A stretch of DNA of 64,000 nucleotides from Symploca sp. SIO1C2 (GTDB lineage Bacteria; Cyanobacteriota; Cyanobacteriia; Cyanobacteriales; Coleofasciculaceae). A program made the position numbers and the translations under genes. Positions within the stretch are counted from its first letter, which is position 1; each line of letters opens with the position of its first letter. Shown here in pieces: positions 33,074 through 41,886 of the stretch. The notes under the pieces are model-generated. The model did no database searches. It saw only the letters and a program-made list of their open reading frames with translations, and was not told the DNA's origin. Where the stretch lies: NCBI GenBank assembly GCA_010672925.1, contig JAAHFP010000025.1, positions 33,329-97,328 of the forward strand, read 5' to 3'.

Positions 33074-33997
33074 ATGACTTTACTTAGTCGGGAGCAAGTT
33101 CTCCATCAAATAAGCCAAGGACATTCTTTCTATCAAGCAGAACTAAGTCGCATCGATTTGCACGACACCAATTTGGATAAAGCAAAATTTGTTGAAGCTT
33201 ATTTAAAAGGAGCAAATTTTTCTCAATCTTCTTGTAAAGAGATTGATTTTACCAGGGCAAACCTAATATTTGCCATTTTTTCAGAAACTAATTTAGCTCA
33301 GGCTCAACTTTACCAGACAGAATTCAATGGTGCTAGTCTGGAAAGGGTTAATCTGCAAGAAGCAGCTGCCGAAAAAGCAAACTTTAATGGTACTATCCTT
33401 AAAGATGTAAATGCTCCTCTAATTCAGTTAAAAGCTGCTAATTTAAGTGAGTCTCAAGCCACAAACTCTAATTTTAGTGGAGCTGATCTCAATAGTGTTA
33501 AATTCAATAAAGTCAATTATAATCAAGTTAATTTCAGCGGAGCACAACTGTTTGAAGCAGTTGGTTTTGCCGCTCAATTTACTAATGTAAGTTTACGAGA
33601 AGCAAACTTGGGAAAAGCCAAATTTATCCAATCGATTTTCATTGAGTCAGATTTAACTCAAGCAAGCCTGATCTCTGCCGACTTCAGTAAATCTAATTTC
33701 AGCAAAGTGAGATTACAACAAGCAGATTTGCTGGAAGCAAGCTTCAAATCAGCTCAACTAACTGAAGTTGATTTAACAGAAGCTTCTTTATTTGATGTAG
33801 ATTTTGAGGGGGCTACTCTATCTCAAGTTAATTTAGGTAATGCCAATCTGCAAGAAGCCAATTTAGAAAATACCATTTGGGAGGAGGTTAATTTGGCTGG
33901 TGCTGATGTAACTGGAGCCATTTTCACTAATGCTCAGGGTTTGAGGGAAGAACAAAAGCAATGGTTGCAAGCAAATGGGGCATTAAATGTTAGTTAG
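33074..33997 (+). CDS. Pentapeptide-repeat protein
   Basis: 307 aa. Residues about 20-290 are tandem A(D/N)LxX units (for example LDKAKF, KGANF, RANLI, AQLYQ), forming a right-handed quadrilateral beta-helix. No signal peptide or extra domain. Abundant in cyanobacteria and of mostly unknown function. It is divergent from the five-globin gene. Confidence 0.93.
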   Translation: MTLLSREQVLHQISQGHSFYQAELSRIDLHDTNLDKAKFVEAYLKGANFSQSSCKEIDFTRANLIFAIFSETNLAQAQLYQTEFNGASLERVNLQEAAAEKANFNGTILKDVNAPLIQLKAANLSESQATNSNFSGADLNSVKFNKVNYNQVNFSGAQLFEAVGFAAQFTNVSLREANLGKAKFIQSIFIESDLTQASLISADFSKSNFSKVRLQQADLLEASFKSAQLTEVDLTEASLFDVDFEGATLSQVNLGNANLQEANLENTIWEEVNLAGADVTGAIFTNAQGLREEQKQWLQANGALNVS

Positions 33998-34109
33998 GGC
34001 TTGCTGAATAAGTAATAAGTAATAAGTAACAAGTAACAAGTAATAAATAAAGAGTTCTTTAGAATTTGTTGTCTAAGCTTCTGGAGGGAATAGAGAGTTA
34101 CGTACATTT

Positions 34110-34172
34110 GTAGGGGCGGGTTTAGGGTTGCCGTTAACCCATTTGACAATAATTGTGGTACAAAACCCGCCC
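34110..34172. repeat. Small inverted-repeat element (GGGCGGGTTT ends)
   Basis: GGGCGGGTTT at 34114-34123 and AAACCCGCCC at 34163-34172 bound about 60 bp. A diverged relative is present at about 58090-58153 (GGGGCGAGTTT ... AAAAACCGCCC). Confidence 0.6.
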
Positions 34173-34343
34173 AATGGTCACCTTTAACTCCAGATCCCCG
34201 ACTCCTCAATTAAACCTGTGATTAACTCAACCAGGCAGAGTGGGTGACGAGGCGACAGTTGTTGAGACGGAAATAAGCGATAATTTCTTTGAAAGTGAGG
34301 TTACCATCAACTAGTTGCAACCCGGAATCGAGAGGCGAGTCTA

Positions 34344-34503
34344 ATTAAGCTTAGATATAGCTGGCTAGTTGGATGAACTAATCCACCTTGGATTTAAATC
34401 CAAGGCTAATAGCTTAAGTCCATTAAAATGGACTAAATTTTTCGGCTTTACTTTAAGTTAGTGATCTTTAGATGACTTGAGTGACCAGCGGGGTAAGGGT
34501 TTC
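34344..34503. mobile_element. Truncated copy 3 of the 212-bp MITE
   Basis: Matches the inner part of copies 1 and 2 (ATAGCTGGCTAGTT, the CCTTGGATTTAAATCCAAGG palindrome, AGTCCATTAAAATGGACT, and AGTGATCTTTAGATGACT), but both terminal inverted repeats are missing and no 9-bp duplication is visible. Confidence 0.85.
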
Positions 34504-34723
34504 TATGATCAAGAATTTTACCTACTCTACAAAATTTTTGATCACACAACAAGATCCGTGATCTCACTGAAGATCAACAGGGACATTTGGAGTATAAATA
34601 ACAATGTCATCAGACGTAAGTGGTTAAATCACTATCCAGTAGAGTCATCAAGACTCGAACGGTTAAGTTTATCGTGATAACCATTAAAATGTCTGTGAGC
34701 GCTACAGTTACTGGTGAACCAAC

Positions 34724-35143
34724 ATGACTATTACATCTGATCAAATTAAATTTCATAATCCCTACGCTGCCCAAAAGAACTCTGGCGCAACCTCAAGTTC
34801 TGCTTTCGCTCTCGTAATTAATCAAGGAAATAGCTCTGTAAACATTACAGGATGGGAGTCTCCAACAGTACCTATGGTTATGCCAATGTACTTTGGTCTT
34901 GACGGAGAAGGAGTGTGGAAGATGATTAATATAAACTCAAAGAAAGTTAATGTTGATCCTGGAGTGCCTACATTATTTTTTCCAGGTTACTTACATATTA
35001 TGCTGATGAACCTGTCTTCCTCTCTTCCAGAAAAATTTAATATTAATTTCACCATTTCTCCTGACTCAGGTGGTGATTTTATAAAAACAGTTGAGTTTAC
35101 AACAGTGGAGTGGACTCAATTGAATACAACGAAAATCATCTAG
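34724..35143 (+). CDS. PCu(A)C-like copper-chaperone-fold protein
   Basis: 139 aa. The C-terminal half matches the PCu(A)C fold (PGYLHIMLMNLSSSLPE followed by NINFTI strands). The HxM ligand pair is present in HIML and methionines precede it (PMVMPMYF), but the first family histidine is missing. There is no signal peptide, although family members are periplasmic. Either the start is misplaced, the upstream part was lost, or this is a cytosolic variant. Copper binding is possible but unproven. Confidence 0.6.
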   Translation: MTITSDQIKFHNPYAAQKNSGATSSSAFALVINQGNSSVNITGWESPTVPMVMPMYFGLDGEGVWKMININSKKVNVDPGVPTLFFPGYLHIMLMNLSSSLPEKFNINFTISPDSGGDFIKTVEFTTVEWTQLNTTKII

Positions 35144-35441
35144 AATACTAACCAAAGTAACGTAATTTTTGGGTACTGTACTAATTTAACACCAGCAAAA
35201 CCCAAACCTACTGCCATAAAATAATTTTGTGTATTTAGAACAAAAAACTTCTTCTAACAACTCAAATTTATACAGTATAATGGTTTGAGCGAATAAAAGG
35301 TGTTATATTAGCATAACACGTACTTAAGAAACACATTCGTTAGTCGAGGGATGGAGAACAAGGTCAAATCAAAGAACTTGAGTCTTTTTCTCAAGATAAC
35401 GTAAACCTCGCTGACGATATAGTGTTGTTTTTGTCCATTAA

Positions 35442-35907
35442 CACATTGGTGTAGGGACTAACAATGCCAATGTGTGCCCTCCACTTAAATCCATAATCGA
35501 AAGTGAAAGTAATCGACAAGCAGAGGATGACAAGCTTAATCGAGTGGATATCCTGGCAGAAAATGACCAAGGTGAATTGATTCTCGTTGAAGTGCAAAAC
35601 TCTACAGAGCTTGAGTGAAGAAGAAAGAGCAAACTACCTCAGATATATGGAGAATAGGCGCTATGCAGTCAGTATAATCAACGGTTCGCGCTCAGAGGGA
35701 AGATTGGAAGGTATCGAAGAAGGTATTAAGCAGGGTATTGAAGAAGGAATCAAGCAGGGTATCGAGCAAGGTAAACAACAAGGTATCGAGCAAGGTAAAC
35801 AGCAGGAAAAAGTTAATATAGCCAGAACATTTAAACAAAAAGGAATAGATATTGAGACAATCGCAGAAGCAACAGGACTCACTAGAACAGAGATTGAAGA
35901 ACTCTAG
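35442..35907 (+). pseudogene. Decayed Rpn/PD-(D/E)XK nuclease-family gene
   Basis: One frame (35442-35618) reads NRVDILAENDQGELILVEVQN, the DxxxxxxxGELxxVEVQ core of Rpn-type recombination-promoting nucleases. A second frame (35587-35907, from TTG) gives EEERANYLRYMENRRYAVS and then GI(E/K)xGIxxGI(E/K)QGKQQ repeats and a KGIDIETIAEATGLT helix, the typical tail of the family. The two frames overlap by a frameshift, and the middle of the protein (about 150 residues) is missing. Confidence 0.75.
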
Positions 35908-36245
35908 TATAAGAAGGCAGGAGGCAGGAGGCAGGAGGACAGCTTGTACTACCGTGGCACGGCTAATTTGGTGGAAAGAGTGCGAGCATCTTGCTCGCTA
36001 GAAGTCAAAACAATTAAAAATTTGCCGGACTCCGTCCCGCTGCGCTCTCACGTTAGCGAAGCGGCGCGTAAGCGCAGTGTAGCGTTAGCGTCTACGCTTT
36101 GCTCACCATGCTACGCTTTCCAAAATTATCAATTCAAAATTATCTTTTCCTAATCAATGCATTTTGCATTTTAAATTCAAAAAATGGTCAAATAACTCGG
36201 AATACTTGATCACTGATCGATTTATGCAACAAACCCTATTATCCC
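35908..36245. repeat. Repeat-rich intergenic region downstream of lpxB
   Basis: About 340 bp. It contains GGAGGCA-type runs (35915-35940), a perfect hairpin GCGAGCATCTTGCTCGC at 35982-35998, and a GCTTTGCTCACCATGC motif at about 36096, which recurs elsewhere in the window in both orientations. No gene seen. Confidence 0.65.
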
Positions 36246-37562
36246 CTAACCGCACTCTTGTGCTAACCTAAAAATCTCCTTAGCCGCACGATCGCATACT
36301 CCCACTTCCCCCAATAACTGCCGCATTTCCTGGTAATCTGCCAAGGTTTGTTGACGCCTCTTCTCATCGAACAACAATTCTAAAGCCTCTTTGACAAGAT
36401 TTTCCGGTGTTGCCTTATCCTGCAACAACTCTGGTACTATTGACCGCATCACCACTAGGTTCGGAGGCGACATAAAAGGAATAGTAACTTTTAATATACG
36501 CCCAATCAAGAAAGTAAAAAAACTAACCCGGTAAAAAACGACTTGGGGTACATCCAACAATGCTAGCTCTAAATTTACAGTACCAGACTTAGCGATCGCT
36601 AAATCCGCCGCTGCCAAAATTTCTTTATTTTTACCAGCAATTACCTTTGCTCTTAACCCGTAACGCTTGATAGCTGCTTCAATAGGATCTCGATAAGCCT
36701 CTAGGGATAGAGGAATCCAGAAAATTGGTTGTTTGTTGTTTGTTGTTTGTTGTTTGTTGTTTGTTGTTTGGGAATTGGGAATTGGGAATTGGGAATGGGA
36801 AACATCTCCCCTATCTCCCCATCTCCCCATCTCCCCATCTCCCCATCTCCTCATCTCCGCGTCCCCGCGTCCTTCCAACTGCAACTGTAACCTTCGTGCT
36901 GCTTCAAAGACAATAGGCATCATATACTTAAGTTCTTGACGTCTGGAAGCTGGTAAAAGAGCGATCGCAATTTGTTCTGCTTCAATTCCTAGTGCAGCCC
37001 TGGCTTCCTCCCGCGTTGGACTTGATTGCATCCTATCTACTAAAGGATGACCTACCCAAGTAACAGAAGCTCCTTTCTTTTCAAAAAAACGAGCCTCTTC
37101 TGGGAAAATTGCCAACAACTGGTCTGTTATCTTCACAATTGTTGCTGTATCTTGAGAACCAAGATAAGCCGCAGACCAAACCCAAGATTGGGGGGCAATG
37201 TAATAAACTATTGGTACTTGGGGCAATTGATGGTGAATAAAATTGCCTAAGTTGATATTTGGTCCCATGTAGTCAATCAGCACGACTACATCAGGAGGAT
37301 TTTGCCGCAGGTATTGCTTAGCACGACGTTGGATTGCCAGAGTCGGTAGTACAAATGGCAGAGATTCCAGCAGTCCGATTGAGCCAATACTAGTAGTATT
37401 ACTCAGCAGTTTAGCACCAGCTTTTGCCATTTTTCTCCCCCCTAAGGCAACAATCTCCAACTCTAAACCTGTTGTTGCTGCCTGACGTTTCAGTGCCTCA
37501 ATGAGTAATGCTCCTTGCAAGTCACCAGAAACTTCTCCAGTGCTGATAAAAATCCTTTTCAC
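36246..37562 (-). CDS. lpxB: Lipid-A-disaccharide synthase
   Basis: 438 aa. N-terminal ISTGEVSGDLQGALLIEAL and IVALGGRKMAKAGAKLL are typical of LpxB, as are APQSWVWS, FEKKGASVTWVGHPLVD, LLPASRRQE and AKSGTVNLELALLDVPQVV. It joins UDP-diacylglucosamine and lipid X to make the lipid A disaccharide at the inner membrane. The usual length is about 385 aa; the extra 50 residues (about 230-281) are a dispersed-repeat insertion between the two domain-like halves. Last gene of the lipid A run on the minus strand. Confidence 0.96.
   Translation of the reverse strand: MKRIFISTGEVSGDLQGALLIEALKRQAATTGLELEIVALGGRKMAKAGAKLLSNTTSIGSIGLLESLPFVLPTLAIQRRAKQYLRQNPPDVVVLIDYMGPNINLGNFIHHQLPQVPIVYYIAPQSWVWSAAYLGSQDTATIVKITDQLLAIFPEEARFFEKKGASVTWVGHPLVDRMQSSPTREEARAALGIEAEQIAIALLPASRRQELKYMMPIVFEAARRLQLQLEGRGDAEMRRWGDGEMGRWGDRGDVSHSQFPIPNSQTTNNKQQTTNNKQPIFWIPLSLEAYRDPIEAAIKRYGLRAKVIAGKNKEILAAADLAIAKSGTVNLELALLDVPQVVFYRVSFFTFLIGRILKVTIPFMSPPNLVVMRSIVPELLQDKATPENLVKEALELLFDEKRRQQTLADYQEMRQLLGEVGVCDRAAKEIFRLAQECG
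36723..36872. repeat. In-frame composite repeat insertion in lpxB
   Basis: Same order as the kinase insertions: TTGTTGT heptamers, GGGAATT heptamers, then CATCTCCC units and GCGTCCCC. Coding strand gives GDGEMGRWGD-type, SQFPIPNSQ and [13 protein letters not shown] peptides. Explains the 50-residue excess over normal LpxB. Confidence 0.92.
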
Positions 37563-37574
37563 TACCCCACCCTT

Positions 37575-37752
37575 TTGAATTTTAGATTTTAGATTTTAGA
37601 TTTTAGATTTTAGATTTATTCTCTTCTCCATTTTAAATTCCATTTGCGGAGCATGGTGAGCAAAGCGTTAGCGCAGCGGGATGAAGTTCGGCAAAACAAC
37701 CAACAACAAATAACAAATAACAAATAACAAATAACAAATAACTAACAACAAA
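37575..37752. repeat. Heptamer arrays between lpxB and the SxxK gene
   Basis: Includes TTTTAGA heptamers (about 37577-37618), a GCATGGTGAGCAAAGCG motif (about 37652) and AACAAAT heptamers (about 37695-37745). The last array runs into the 3' end of the SxxK gene and supplies its stop codon. Confidence 0.85.
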
Positions 37753-38953
37753 TAACAAATCTACGTATAATCTCCGTCACTTCCGTCGCCATAATCGCAT
37801 CCAGTTCCACTACTTCTTGGTCTAAATTTCTCGGTGACAGCTGCTTGGCTCCTTTAATCGCCATACTTAAGCTAATCAACTTACCTGGCTCATCTGATCG
37901 ATTTCTTAGCACCAACTGTACCAGAGCGACATAAACTGCTTCTGTTCTATTCCTAATACTAGTAGCACCATTACCCAACTTAGAAATAATTACTGGGTAA
38001 TCAATCACTTCCTGTAAACCTAATTTAGCGATCGCTAAGTCAAGATATCTAGCCGGGTCTGTCCCTAGTGCTTTAACTATAGTTGCCAAATTATGCCACT
38101 GAACCCCTGGTAACTGGCATGTTTTTGGTAAATGATCATGCCAACCAACCATCGAAATCATCCTAGTTAAATCATAGACAGATATACTATTATCCCCCCG
38201 ATGCTTTGGTGCTGTAGAAGCAAGCATCATTTGTTGAGTGGTATTATCAAATAACTCTGGTTGCTCAATAAAAGGTTGTTCTCCATATCCTCCGAGGAAT
38301 TTTAGGTCAGAATTACCTGTAATATTTTTTACCCAATCAGTAATCTCCCGCTGGGTAGAAAATTGCTTGAACATTACCCCCAATGAGTTAGAAGTTGCTA
38401 TATTTTCTTCATAGCTAATTACATCTCTAACTAAATCATAGAAAGGATAATCCTGAGCAACTCCTAGTTGGTCTGTGCCTCTAATATAGCAATTTTCCAG
38501 ATCAATATTGGGATAGTTGGTATTGAGCCGAGAGACCAAGTTGAGGATGGGCAAGATTTTACTCGTACTCCAGAATTCATCATTCGCCAGAGCCCTTCTT
38601 CCTAGCCATTTAGTCTGGATTTGTCCTTTAACCAAGCTACGAACACAAATGCAAGCTTCTGTAATATCTTGAGCCAGAAATTTTAGACCTTGTTGATCAA
38701 TTTCAGGAAGTTGTCCAATTTGGGGATAAGGGCTAAAAGTTGTATCCGCCACTATACTAGAAACCAAATTTTTGCCATCGGGTTTCAGACTGAGGTAATT
38801 AGGATAATCTTTAATTGTTTCCTTGTAGGGAGAAGTTTCAATACCCATATACATTAATTTCGGGTAATCCTCTACACCACCAACAGCAGCCTTCAAGAAT
38901 TCTTGATAAATTTGTTGTTTGTTGTTTGTTGTTTGTTGTTTGTCATTAGTCAT
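37742..38953 (-). CDS. Hypothetical protein with SxxK motif (serine hydrolase/beta-lactamase-like)
   Basis: 403 aa. A WSTSKILPILNLVSRL segment near residue 130 looks like the SxxK helix of serine beta-lactamases and PBP-like hydrolases. Other expected motifs (SxN, KTG) were not confidently found, so this is a tentative fold call. Both ends are made by heptamer repeats: the ATG sits in ATGACTAATGACAAA and gives an [14 protein letters not shown] start, and the last codons (RRFVICC) and TAG come from an AACAAAT array. The real start may be a methionine near residue 33 (LMYMGIETSP). It lies between lpxA and lpxB, same strand. Confidence 0.65.
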   Translation of the reverse strand: MTNDKQQTTNNKQQIYQEFLKAAVGGVEDYPKLMYMGIETSPYKETIKDYPNYLSLKPDGKNLVSSIVADTTFSPYPQIGQLPEIDQQGLKFLAQDITEACICVRSLVKGQIQTKWLGRRALANDEFWSTSKILPILNLVSRLNTNYPNIDLENCYIRGTDQLGVAQDYPFYDLVRDVISYEENIATSNSLGVMFKQFSTQREITDWVKNITGNSDLKFLGGYGEQPFIEQPELFDNTTQQMMLASTAPKHRGDNSISVYDLTRMISMVGWHDHLPKTCQLPGVQWHNLATIVKALGTDPARYLDLAIAKLGLQEVIDYPVIISKLGNGATSIRNRTEAVYVALVQLVLRNRSDEPGKLISLSMAIKGAKQLSPRNLDQEVVELDAIMATEVTEIIRRFVICC

Positions 38954-39037
38954 TGGTCATTTGTTTCTTTCTGAAGGCTGATAACTGATAGCTCCTGGGT
39001 AACCTTGGCAATACAAGTACTCAAAAATCGGAGAAAT

Positions 39038-39078
39038 TACTCATTACTTATTACTTATTACTTGTTACTTATTACTTA
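39038..39078. repeat. TTACTTA heptamer array
   Basis: About six TTACTTA/TTACTTG units between the SxxK gene and the lpxA 3' end; inverted relatives lie at 34008-34050. Confidence 0.85.
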
Positions 39079-39089
39079 TTTCGCAAGCC

Positions 39090-39917
39090 CTAATTACGAC
39101 GACCAGGAATTAAACCTCGGCGTCCTTTCAGTTGGGACTGTTGCAAAAACTGGCCTAGGTGCTGTATTGGTTCGCTATCTGGCAATAATTGTAGCTCCTC
39201 TAATGCTTGATGGAAACTTTGTTCAGAACGGTAAAGAGCTCGGAAAGCCTTTTTCAGCTGTCCGACTTGAGCTGTAGTGAATCCAGCGCGTTTGAGACCG
39301 ATCTGGTTGAGCGATCGCACCCTGGCTGGATTGCCTTCAACTAGCATGTAAGGTGGCACATCTCGGTCAATGCGACTCATGCCACCTACCATTGCTAGCC
39401 GTCCGATATGGACAAATTGATGAATTCCCAATACCCCACCAATTACTGCCTTTGATTCAATATGAACATGACCTGCTAAAGCTACTGCATTGGCAATCAC
39501 GACAGAATCTTCAATCAAGCAATTGTGAGCAACATGAACATAAGCCATCAACAAATTGTTATTGCCTATTAGGGTTGCTTCTCCAGCGGCAGTTGCCCGG
39601 TTAATGGTGACATACTCACGAATTTTGTTGTTATCACCAATTCTTACCCAACTAGGAGCTCCTTCATATTTGAGGTCTTGGGGTTCTAAGCCAATAACTG
39701 CTCCGGGAAAGATGTTATTCCTGGCTCCAATTTCTGTTGGACCTTCCAGCACAACATGAGCACCAATGGTGGTTTCTGGGCCGACTTTTACGTTATTTCC
39801 AATTACCGCGTAGGCACCAATTTTAACTGTTGGGTGCAGTTGGGCACCAGGGTGAATAACAGCAGTAGGATGAATTAGTGTTACCAATTTTTTAATCCTG
39901 AGTACTGAATCCAACAT
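39090..39917 (-). CDS. lpxA: UDP-N-acetylglucosamine O-acyltransferase
   Basis: 275 aa, close to the usual 260-270. Left-handed beta-helix hexapeptides run from IHPTAVIHPGAQLHPTV to GGVLGIHQFVHIG. The catalytic histidine region is AYVHVAHNCLIEDS, then MVGGMSRIDRDVPPYMLVEGNPARVRSLNQIGL and a helical C-terminal domain. First committed acyl transfer of lipid A synthesis, using (R)-3-hydroxyacyl-ACP, in the cytosol. A TTG at codon 11 (VTLIHPTAV) would give a more family-like start and is an alternative. Co-directional with fabZ and lpxC. Confidence 0.96.
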   Translation of the reverse strand: MLDSVLRIKKLVTLIHPTAVIHPGAQLHPTVKIGAYAVIGNNVKVGPETTIGAHVVLEGPTEIGARNNIFPGAVIGLEPQDLKYEGAPSWVRIGDNNKIREYVTINRATAAGEATLIGNNNLLMAYVHVAHNCLIEDSVVIANAVALAGHVHIESKAVIGGVLGIHQFVHIGRLAMVGGMSRIDRDVPPYMLVEGNPARVRSLNQIGLKRAGFTTAQVGQLKKAFRALYRSEQSFHQALEELQLLPDSEPIQHLGQFLQQSQLKGRRGLIPGRRN

Positions 39918-40061
39918 TGAGAATCGAGAATCGAGAATTGAGAATCGAGAATTGAGAATTGAGAATCAATTTTTGGCCTAAAATCCTTGCACAGTAAAGG
40001 GAGAGGCATTTTTTTCTAATTTCTAAATTCTACAAAGGTGCTCAAACCATTAGTCAGAGAA

Positions 40062-40622
40062 CTAATCTACAAGAGAAAACATTAGTTCAGCTTCTGTAAC
40101 TAGTTGACCATCAACTAGGGTTTTAGCTTGCATCTTCCCAAAACGACGCCGCTTGATAGACAACAGTTCCGTAGTCATGACTAGTTGATCCCCTGGAACC
40201 ACTTGACGCCGGAAGCGAACCTTGTCAATACCAGCAAATACGAATAAGTTACCATCCACCTGATCAGGTAATTGGGTTAAGACTACACCTCCAACCTGAG
40301 CCATCGCTTCCACAATCATGACCCCAGGCATTATGGGACGTCCAGGAAAATGCCCTTGAAAATAAGGTTCGTTGAAAGTGACATTCTTGATACCAACCGC
40401 CAGTTTGCCGGGAACATATTCAATAATGCGATCAACTAAGGCAAAAGGATAACGGTGAGGTAGTATTTTTTGAATCTCTTCTAGAGTAAAAACTACGTTA
40501 TTCGATGAATTAGTGTTCGATTGCTGAGATTCTTTAGAAGAAGCATTGTCCTTATTCGCATCGGATTGCGGCAGATTTGTAGGAGAGGTATTGTTATTAT
40601 TAACGTCAGTGAGTGTAGACAT
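40062..40622 (-). CDS. fabZ: 3-hydroxyacyl-ACP dehydratase FabZ
   Basis: 186 aa. The catalytic histidine is in [11 protein letters not shown] and the catalytic glutamate in [11 protein letters not shown], with [10 protein letters not shown] and [13 protein letters not shown]. It dehydrates 3-hydroxyacyl-ACP in fatty-acid synthesis and competes with LpxA/LpxC for precursor. The N-terminal 45 residues are an Asn/Ser/Gln-rich extension not part of the hot-dog fold. Normal length is about 145-170. Between lpxC and lpxA on the minus strand. Confidence 0.96.
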   Translation of the reverse strand: MSTLTDVNNNNTSPTNLPQSDANKDNASSKESQQSNTNSSNNVVFTLEEIQKILPHRYPFALVDRIIEYVPGKLAVGIKNVTFNEPYFQGHFPGRPIMPGVMIVEAMAQVGGVVLTQLPDQVDGNLFVFAGIDKVRFRRQVVPGDQLVMTTELLSIKRRRFGKMQAKTLVDGQLVTEAELMFSLVD

Positions 40623-40803
40623 AGGCTTGCTGTAGTTAGGAACTTTGGAGCTTGGTTTATGACTAATTTATGCATAAAAAGAAGTAAGTAGGCAACAGGT
40701 GATAGGCAACAGGAATAGTTCCTATTTTCACCACAAGGTGATGAAAAAATTTTTTCATCGGTACTTGCCTGGGAGCCTTACAGAGCTCAAGAAGCCTTGA
40801 GCA

Positions 40804-41805
40804 TTAGCTATTAGCCATTGTTTGAGCCAACCGCTGGGCAAGTTGGATATGCAGGTTGTGGCTGGCTTTGTAGGCGAGGAAGTGAGCCACAGGAAATTTT
40901 CCTAGTAAACTTAAATCCCCTACTAAGTCTAAAAGTTTATGACGCACTGGCTCATTTGAAAATCTCAAAGGAGGATTAAGCCATCCTTGCTCACCACAAA
41001 CTAGGGCATTTTCCAAGCTACCGCCTTTTATTAAACCAGCTTTTCGCAGCCCTTCTATTTGGTGCACCAAACCAAAAGTACGAGCCGGAGCGATTGCTTC
41101 TGCAAAACTCTCCTGTGTAGGTGTCCAGCTATACCATTGATTGCCAATTGCAGGTAAATCAAAGTCAATGCCATAAGTAAATCGGATACTAGAAGCTGGC
41201 AAGGCGGCAACAAAGGCATCCTCTTGGTATATCCAAATTGGTTGTTGGTTATTTGTTGTTGGTTGTTTGTTGTTTGTTGTTCGGGAATCGGGAATTTGCC
41301 TCGCTTTGCTCACCATGCTGTGCAAAGGAAATTGATAATTGGGAATTGCTTCCTCATCTCCCTTGTCCTCCTTGTCCCCCTTGTCTCTCTTATCTCCCCT
41401 CTCCCCTTCTCCAACAACACCTACCCCCTGGATTGCCTCTACCCATAGGAGGGCGGAGCCATCCAAAAGTGGAACTTCAGGGCCATCAATTTCAATTCGA
41501 GCATCATCAACACCACTACACGCCAATGCTGCTAACAGATGTTCTACTGTCCGCACAACAACTCCTCCTGTGCTGGAGTCACTCTTTGTCAGTGCCCCAA
41601 GTTCTGTGGAAAGTTTTGTCTGATGGACAGCATCCACTTGTGCTCTGATAATTGGTGCTTCAGGTAGATCAACTCGTACAAAGTAGCGTCCTTCTCCAGG
41701 AATTGCTGGCAAAACCCGTACTGTTGTTGAAATACCACTGTGTAGTCCGATACCCGAACGTTCAAATATGCCACCCAAAGTATAGTGATTTTTGTCGTTT
41801 GTCAT
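40804..41805 (-). CDS. lpxC: UDP-3-O-acyl-N-acetylglucosamine deacetylase
   Basis: 333 aa, about 30-60 longer than typical. Family blocks are [46 protein letters not shown] (zinc histidine in VEHLLAA), [46 protein letters not shown] (zinc histidine and aspartate) and [11 protein letters not shown]. Zinc-dependent deacetylase of lipid A synthesis. Residues about 129-190 are a dispersed-repeat insertion, just after the first domain. The ATG (in a CATTTGT heptamer run) and the MTNDK start come from repeat sequence; no better start is visible. Confidence 0.96.
   Translation of the reverse strand: MTNDKNHYTLGGIFERSGIGLHSGISTTVRVLPAIPGEGRYFVRVDLPEAPIIRAQVDAVHQTKLSTELGALTKSDSSTGGVVVRTVEHLLAALACSGVDDARIEIDGPEVPLLDGSALLWVEAIQGVGVVGEGERGDKRDKGDKEDKGDEEAIPNYQFPLHSMVSKARQIPDSRTTNNKQPTTNNQQPIWIYQEDAFVAALPASSIRFTYGIDFDLPAIGNQWYSWTPTQESFAEAIAPARTFGLVHQIEGLRKAGLIKGGSLENALVCGEQGWLNPPLRFSNEPVRHKLLDLVGDLSLLGKFPVAHFLAYKASHNLHIQLAQRLAQTMANS
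41235..41412. repeat. In-frame composite repeat insertion in lpxC
   Basis: TTGTTGT heptamers, then GGGAATC, then the GCTTTGCTCACCATGC motif, then GGGAATT and CTCCCTTGTC nine-mers. Coding strand gives [16 protein letters not shown], then IPNYQFP, then [16 protein letters not shown] peptides, placed between GVGVVGEGE and IWIYQEDAF. Confidence 0.92.
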
Positions 41806-41886
41806 TTGTCATTTGTCGTTTGTTGTTTGTTGTTTGTTGTTTGTACCAATGACTAATGACCAATGACCAATAACCAATGACCAATT
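41800..41886. repeat. Heptamer arrays containing the lpxC start
   Basis: CATTTGT/CGTTTGT/TTGTTGT units followed by ATGACCA-type heptamers, filling the gap between lpxC and bamA. The lpxC ATG is part of one unit. Confidence 0.85.

Larger units (their letters stand above)
33998..34723. other. Repeat-rich intergenic region
   Basis: About 720 bp without a supportable gene. It holds a TTACTTA-type heptamer run (34008-34050), the small inverted-repeat element at 34110-34172 and the truncated MITE copy at 34344-34503. A minor frame at 34477-34677 starts inside the MITE and is not protein-like. Confidence 0.6.

Noticed and set aside
33994..34209. 71-aa minus-strand frame
   Set aside because: Composed mostly of the heptamer array and the GGGCGGGTTT element.
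34477..34677. 66-aa plus-strand frame
   Set aside because: Starts in the truncated MITE; no family and no ribosome site.
36725..36939. Plus-strand frames across the lpxB insertion
   Set aside because: Same repeat effect; they run opposite to an intact lpxB.
37675..37752. Possible CRISPR array
   Set aside because: Units are 7 bp with no spacers; a simple tandem repeat.
41224..41648. Plus-strand frames across the lpxC insertion
   Set aside because: Repeat-made frames opposite to lpxC.
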